Shown: positions 7,091 through 11,529 of the stretch, piece after piece
How positions within the stretch are numbered: the stretch's first letter is position 1
How the letters are laid out: each line of letters opens with the position of its first letter
Origin: Actinomortierella ambigua
Lineage: Eukaryota > Mortierellomycota > Mortierellomycetes > Mortierellales > Mortierellaceae
Reading direction: 5' to 3'
DNA length: 11,529 nt
NCBI GenBank assembly: GCA_016098155.1
Contig: JAAAJB010000824.1
Location: 1 to 11,529 of the forward strand
The notes under the pieces: generated by a model
What the model was told of the DNA's origin: nothing
Databases searched by the model: none
What the model saw: the letters and a program-made list of their open reading frames with translations, nothing else
Position numbers and translations under genes: made by a program

Positions 7091-8083
7091 ATGGCCACCT
7101 CAGACAGCGGCAAAAACTATCACGACGAGAACCGAGAGTCCTGGAACCAGGTACTTGCCCTTCCCTCCTATCCATCCCCACCAACATTCGTGCGACTCTT
7201 TTGTTGTTGTCGTAGTTGTTCAGCCTGTTTTTTCTGACATTCTTCTTCTTTGCAGGTAATTATCGCTCACAACAGCCACAAGAAGGACCAGCACGAGTTC
7301 TTCAAAAACAAGGGCTCGACGCTGTTCCAGGAAGAAAAAGAGCTCCTCGGCAACCTCACCGGTCTGTCTGTCTGCCACCTGCAGTGCAATGCCGGCCAGG
7401 ACACCCTCTCGCTGATCACCAAGCTCGGCGCCCAAAACCCAACCGGTGTCGACATCAGCGACACGGCCATCGACTTTGCGCGCCAGCTGGCCAAGGACTC
7501 TGGCCTCGAGGCAACCTTCATCCGCTCCGACGTGTTTGACTACTTTGACGAAACCGAGCCCAACCAGTTTGACGTCGTCTTCATCAGCTACGGCGCCCTC
7601 TGCTGGCTGTCCGACATTGACCGCTGGGCCCGTGGTGTCCACCGCATCCTAAAGCCCGCGACGGGACGCGTTGTCCTGATCGAGTTCCACCCCGTGCTCA
7701 GCATGTTTAACGAAGAGTTTGTCCGCGACTACCCTTACTGCAGTCATGGCAAGGCCATGACCGAACCCGAGGGCATCAGCAACTACGTCGCCCGCTCCGG
7801 CGTCGAGGGCGAGGAGCTTTATCCAGGCCTCGTTTTCCAGACTGGCATCCAGGATTTCCGCAACACTAAACCCAGCCACGAGTTTTGCTGGTCCGTCTCG
7901 AGCGTCATCCAGGCCGCATTGAGCGCCGGCTTGACCCTTCAGACATTTACAGAGTATCCCTTCTCCAACTTTTGCAAGTTTTACACGGACATGCGCCCAG
8001 AGAGGGTCCCCGAGGGCGTCCGTTGGTATCCTTCGGGACAAGAGTTCCCTTGCATGTACTCCATTGTGGCATCAAAGCCTTGA
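7091..8083 (+). CDS. Class I SAM-dependent methyltransferase, bacterial-like family
   Basis: Probable cytosolic small-molecule methyltransferase; substrate unknown. Exons 7091-7150 and 7256-8083 (105-nt intron with a CTGAC branch site) give 295 aa. The conserved N-terminal motif NRESWNQ is split from IIAHNSHKKDQHEFF by the intron. Motif I is VCHLQCNAGQDTLSL (59-73), with the glycine-rich loop reduced to NAGQD. The acidic residue after strand 2 is D86 in TGVDIS. Motif IV-like FDVVFISYGALCWL spans 125-138, followed by RILKPATGRVVLIEFHP (post-strand 5). The C-terminal part has SSVIQAALSAGLTLQTFTEY and WYPSG. The HLQCNAGQD version of motif I and the C-terminal layout are typical of a bacterial methyltransferase group. 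The start at 7091 has a strong context and is the only ATG giving the conserved N-terminus. No signal peptide or membrane segment is seen. Confidence 0.92.
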
Positions 8084-8418
8084 GCCCATAGGTCACTGAA
8101 ATGATTATATCAAATAAATACCCATACATTTTTGATACTCAAGCGTTCGTTTACTGTTTTGCTTTATACTTTGTCGCCGTGGATGAGTTTTTTTGCAAGG
8201 TGTGAAAAAAATAAAGGTCAAAAAAGATGGGTTTTGTTAAAAAAAAAAGCTGCTCGAAAGGTTGAAAAGGTTGTATGAGAAGAATTGGCAGAACAAAAAA
8301 AAAATCAAAGTGGAAGGAAACAGCTGTTTTTCTTGTTGCAATTGTGTGGAATGGGGGAAGGGAAAAGGGGGAAGGGAAGGAAACAAACTACACTACACAC
8401 GACTTGTAATAATAGAAT
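8084..8418. other. Convergent 3' spacer between methyltransferase and PTC2
   Basis: 335 bp with no gene. The plus strand has AATAAA at 8113-8118 and 8210-8215. The minus strand is rich in T-runs and CCTTCCC tracts, likely the PTC2 3' untranslated region, without a clear AATAAA close to the stop. The 3' ends of the two transcripts probably approach or overlap. Confidence 0.5.
8113..8118 (+). terminator. Polyadenylation signal of the methyltransferase gene
   Basis: A canonical AATAAA lies 30 nt after the stop codon, with T- and GT-rich sequence following. It is the best-placed of two AATAAA copies in this spacer. Confidence 0.55.
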
Positions 8419-9513
8419 CTACTTCTGGGGGGCTGCCAATGGAGTCGCCTCCGCCACGGCGCCCTCCACCTTTGCTGGAGGCTTCTCGGCAACAGCATCC
8501 GGTGCCTTGGTGGTCGCCTCAGTCTTTTGCTCCTGGGAGATGTTGTTCTTCGACTCCTTTGCGTTGTCCTTGTGATTCTTTTCATCCTCATCGTCAGACG
8601 ACTCGACAGGCGACTTGGAGGTGTTGTCGTTGTTGTTGTTGTTGTTGTTTGTAAGGTTGTTGCTAGCATTTGCTTTGGGTGGGGGAGGGATGGGTGCCTG
8701 TGGCTCCTCAGCAGCTGGATCCTCATCACCGTTGATGACCTGGATACCCTCGGCTGGGTTAGGGTTCGCGGCGTGACGCTGAGCAACCTTCTCGTACCAG
8801 TGATCGATCGGCTGTCCGTTCAGGAAACCAACAATCATCAGCGTCATGTTGTCGCATCCAACACCTGTGAGCTCGCTGTCCGGAGCAAGACACTTGTCCA
8901 TTACATTCTCACACAGTGTCTCCAGTGTGATCTTGTCCGCAATGCCCTTGCGCACATACGTAATCACTTCCTGGGATGTCATGCAGTCCCAGATACCTAG
9001 TAGACCAGACATTCATAGCAGTCAGTACAAAGTATGTTTAAGAGGGGGAGGGGGCCTTGGTCTTGAAGTCTTTCCAAAGAAAAATCCACTTACCATCGCA
9101 AGCAAGGACGATGAACTCGTCCTCGTCATCCAACTGGTGCTCTTGGATAGCAGGATTGGCTGCACGGAAAGGGGTAGGGGAGGGAGCAGAAAGGGCGATG
9201 AAATGAACAGGGCGTGTTAGTAGATGCGGACCAGCAGCTCCAAATGTTCCATCCAATAAGTGTCGCATGGTGACATGAATGTACCTGTAACGATCTGATC
9301 CTCTGGGCCAAGGGTGGCGTTCGTCTTAAACTCAAAGTCGCCCAATGCACGCGACAGCGCCAGGCTACCATTGACACGACCATACTCGACAAAGCCTCCT
9401 GCAGCGACAATACGTCCTGCCTCCTCTATGAAAATGAAAGAGTTATTTTGCGACAAAAGAAAGTAATGTCAATGCCTGTAGATATATATAATATGGTATG
9501 TGGGTGTTCACAT

Positions 9514-9573
<60 letters not shown>

Positions 9574-11219
9574 CCCCCTCTCTATTCTTACCTCTGTTCA
9601 CTGGCTTGTGGTCGCGTGAGAGAGCGATGGCGGTGCCCCGTCTGCAGAGAACGGCACGAGAGTCACCAGCATTGCCCTACGATAAAACGTGGCCAACGAT
9701 AAAAAGACGTCATAGAGGCATAAATACGAATTAGAAAATCACATCATTATGCGAGCTTCGGCTCATCCCTCCTTCAAAGTGCCTCACGTCAACATCCCCA
9801 GTTGCTGATCAAAGGGCAAGGAGTTAGTTGGCGACTGATGGGAATGATGACATACCACATATAGCATGTTGTCCTTGGTAATCGTGGCAGTGATGGCCGT
9901 GCAGCCCGAGGAATCTCCAGCATACTCTTGATCTATCAGTAAAAAGTCCGCAGTGATCACTGGTGAGTAAATAGCATGGTCATCGACACCCCAGTGTCTG
10001 TTCTCCCCTATTATGTACTATTGACACATGGCTGGGGGACAAGTCATCAGCAAAAGATCCATTCTTACGATGACACTGTACATCGCAAACTCCATACCAT
10101 ATTTCAAAGCTCTGTCCATCTCCAGGAATCCATTCTTGATGGCAGCGCGATATTCTTTTCGCTTGAAGGCGGCATCTCCGACAATCCTCTTGTGCAATCC
10201 TTCACCACTGTACTTGGCGACATTAGGACCTATTTATGCGTAATATGCCGCACCATTTTAAAGGACAACGACGATTGTTAAAGTCTCAGTGTGGAAATGT
10301 CTGAGTCGGTTTGTCAGCTCAGCCCTCATTTCCTCCATGCTCTCTTTCTTCCACCTGACTGATTCACAAAAGGAAGGGGAGGGAGGAAAATGGGTGATAT
10401 GGGCACAGGGCACAAGGGACTCCCCTCTGGTATGTGGACAGGTCATCAGGCCGAGAGAAGGAAGGGGGGGTGGGGGAAGGGGAGGAAAAAGAAGCGGCAA
10501 AACCGGCGCAAAGGACACGTACCTCCGTGGCCATCATAGACGGCAAAGAACGCGGTGCCGTCTGAATCTTCTACTTCCAGTAGCGTGGTATGGGCATCCT
10601 CCATGCCTAGAAACAAAGTTGAAGTGGTAGAGAGGGATGAGATCGGGTCAGTGTTGCGTCTTCACAGGCAATCCTACAATGCTCAGGTGTGAGTCAGGAA
10701 TACGACTCTCTCCTGCGTAGCCTTGGCTCTCCCCAATGTCATCTGGCTCGTGTCTGTGTGTCACTTGTATTCTTTTCCCTCTCCCTCTCTCCTCGTTCTT
10801 ATTGATGCTGTGAGAAAAAAAAAGCGTCCGTGCTTGTCTCGTTTGATATCCTGTGTGTTCCTGTCTGAAGATATGTCGTTTTTTTTTGTCTACACTGTGG
10901 GAAGTGGCGTGGGGAGTCTGGTCAACTCGCAAGTTGAGCAAGCGCAGTTCGTCCATGTAATGTTCACAATAGCTGATCGTCAAAACTGAGGTGTTGCAGT
11001 GCCACATTGCGGCGAGCGCAATGTCCACTTGTGCTGACGACCACTGTGGTGTTCGAGCCAATTTAGCCAAGCAAGGGGAGCCAGGTACAGATTAATGAAA
11101 AGGAACGAAACAATACTAATGCGCCATCCTTGCATGGCAGATGCGCCATAGATGAAACGGTCATTGTGATCGGCAGACGAGTGCTTGTCGGTAAGTGGGG
11201 CAGAGAGAGTCTGACCCAT
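8419..11219 (-). CDS. PTC2: PP2C-type Ser/Thr phosphatase, Ptc2/Ptc3-like
   Basis: Metal-dependent (Mg/Mn) protein phosphatase of the PPM family. Fungal Ptc2/Ptc3 and human PPM1A act on stress MAP kinases, checkpoint kinases and CDKs. Exons in transcript order: 11219-11117, 10606-10523, 10229-10098, 9932-9856, 9676-9592, 9425-9285, 9159-9094, 8996-8419; 421 aa with all phases consistent. Catalytic signatures by residue: GWR (R33), MEDAH (E37, D38), YDGHGG (D59, G60, H61), [15 protein letters not shown] (D137), [18 protein letters not shown] (D229), and [10 protein letters not shown] (D278). The C-terminal 110 residues are low complexity: PPPP, seven Asn (346-352), SSDDEDE resembling a CK2 site, then Ala/Pro/Lys-rich. 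MGQTLS at the N-terminus fits an N-myristoylation signal, and the start context CCACCATGG is near ideal. Intron 1 is 510 nt and intron 5 holds a microsatellite. Family certain; the exact paralogue (Ptc2 or Ptc3) is not decided. Confidence 0.95.
8629..8649. repeat. (GTT)7 trinucleotide repeat coding for Asn run
   Basis: Seven perfect GTT units on plus are AAC codons on the coding strand and give Asn346-Asn352 in the disordered tail of the phosphatase. The run is likely length-variable between strains. Confidence 0.85.
9515..9570. repeat. (CT)28 perfect dinucleotide microsatellite
   Basis: Twenty-eight uninterrupted CT units lie inside PTC2 intron 5 (9426-9591). In the transcript this is an (AG)28 purine tract that begins about 21 nt after the 5' splice site, well before the branch region. 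It is the longest simple repeat in the window. Confidence 0.97.
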
Positions 11220-11529
11220 GGTGGATTCTTTTTAGGGTGTTGGAAGGGGAGGTAGAAAGGGATTAGAGCTATTATTGGGAACGAAGAACGGAGGAAAAGA
11301 AAAGTGGGCAGGTCAGCAAAGATGGTGATGTAGTCTTGATCTAGCCACAAAGAGGAATGGCTTGAGGAGGAGAAGGAGGGATTAGGCTGGTCGATGGCTC
11401 AGAGCATGCCCAAAACGTACTCTTAAGAGTGGATGGTTAAAGCGAGGGAGGGCAGAAGAAGAAAGAGGGAAGAGAGAGAGAGAGATAGAGAGCGAGAGGC
11501 AGAAGGGGGGGGGGGGAGGAGGAAATATC
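11220..11529 (-). promoter_or_regulatory. Upstream region of PTC2, pyrimidine-rich on the sense strand
   Basis: A CCAAT box on minus (11274-11278) lies 54 bp before the ATG. A 12-nt palindrome ACTCTTAAGAGT is at 11419-11430. The far end is strongly purine-rich on plus: (AG)7 at 11471-11484, further GA tracts and G12 at 11505-11516, that is CT- and C-rich on the PTC2 sense strand. No TATA box or other gene is seen before the window ends. Confidence 0.5.

Noticed and set aside
11058..11069. Perfect pol III box A (TGGCTAAATTGG on minus) inside PTC2 intron 1
   Set aside because: No box B at a proper distance and no cloverleaf can be folded around it.
10648..11070. 140-codon sense-strand open frame within PTC2 intron 1
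   Set aside because: It has no ATG at its start, is out of frame with exon 1, shows no recognisable motif, and a frame this long is about what chance gives for the whole window.

Overview
The window looks like a nuclear contig from an early-diverging fungus, most likely Mucoromycota or Mortierellomycotina. The reasons are spliceosomal genes with many short GT-AG introns (about 97-179 nt, two longer), pyrimidine-rich leaders, pol III tRNA signals, and fungal-type Yra1/ALYREF, Snu66/SART1 and Ptc2-like proteins. Taxon assignment is inference. I see no prokaryotic operon, CRISPR array or virus.

Layout from left to right. Positions 1-1635 hold no convincing gene, apart from a doubtful partial exon at the left edge on the minus strand. 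This stretch contains a candidate small retroposon (1223-1435: 13-nt direct repeats, an A-run before the second copy) and a cluster of GGTCGA-type 12-mers (1499-1562). A tRNA-Lys(CTT) gene follows at 1636-1707 (minus). Next to its 5' side are an 18-nt perfect palindrome and a hairpin. Then come four spliced protein genes in the order plus, minus, plus, minus: the mRNA export adaptor Yra1/ALYREF (2205-3661, 5 exons, 286 aa); the tri-snRNP protein Snu66/SART1 (3866-6642, 4 exons, 770 aa); a class I SAM methyltransferase of bacterial-like family (7091-8083, 2 exons, 295 aa); and a PP2C phosphatase of the Ptc2/Ptc3 type (8419-11219, 8 exons, 421 aa). All exon phases close exactly.

The two mRNA-processing genes are convergent, with 204 bp between their stop codons. 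SNU66 and the methyltransferase diverge from a shared 448-bp intergenic promoter. The methyltransferase and the phosphatase converge over 335 bp. The right edge (11220-11529) is the purine-rich upstream region of the phosphatase gene.

I did not find a clearly undescribed multi-gene system. The observations most worth a second look are the retroposon-like insertion near the tRNA gene, the intron that cuts the Hub1-interaction (HIND) motif of SNU66, the bacterial-like methyltransferase, and the homopolymer-built leader and alternative 3' end of the ALYREF gene.
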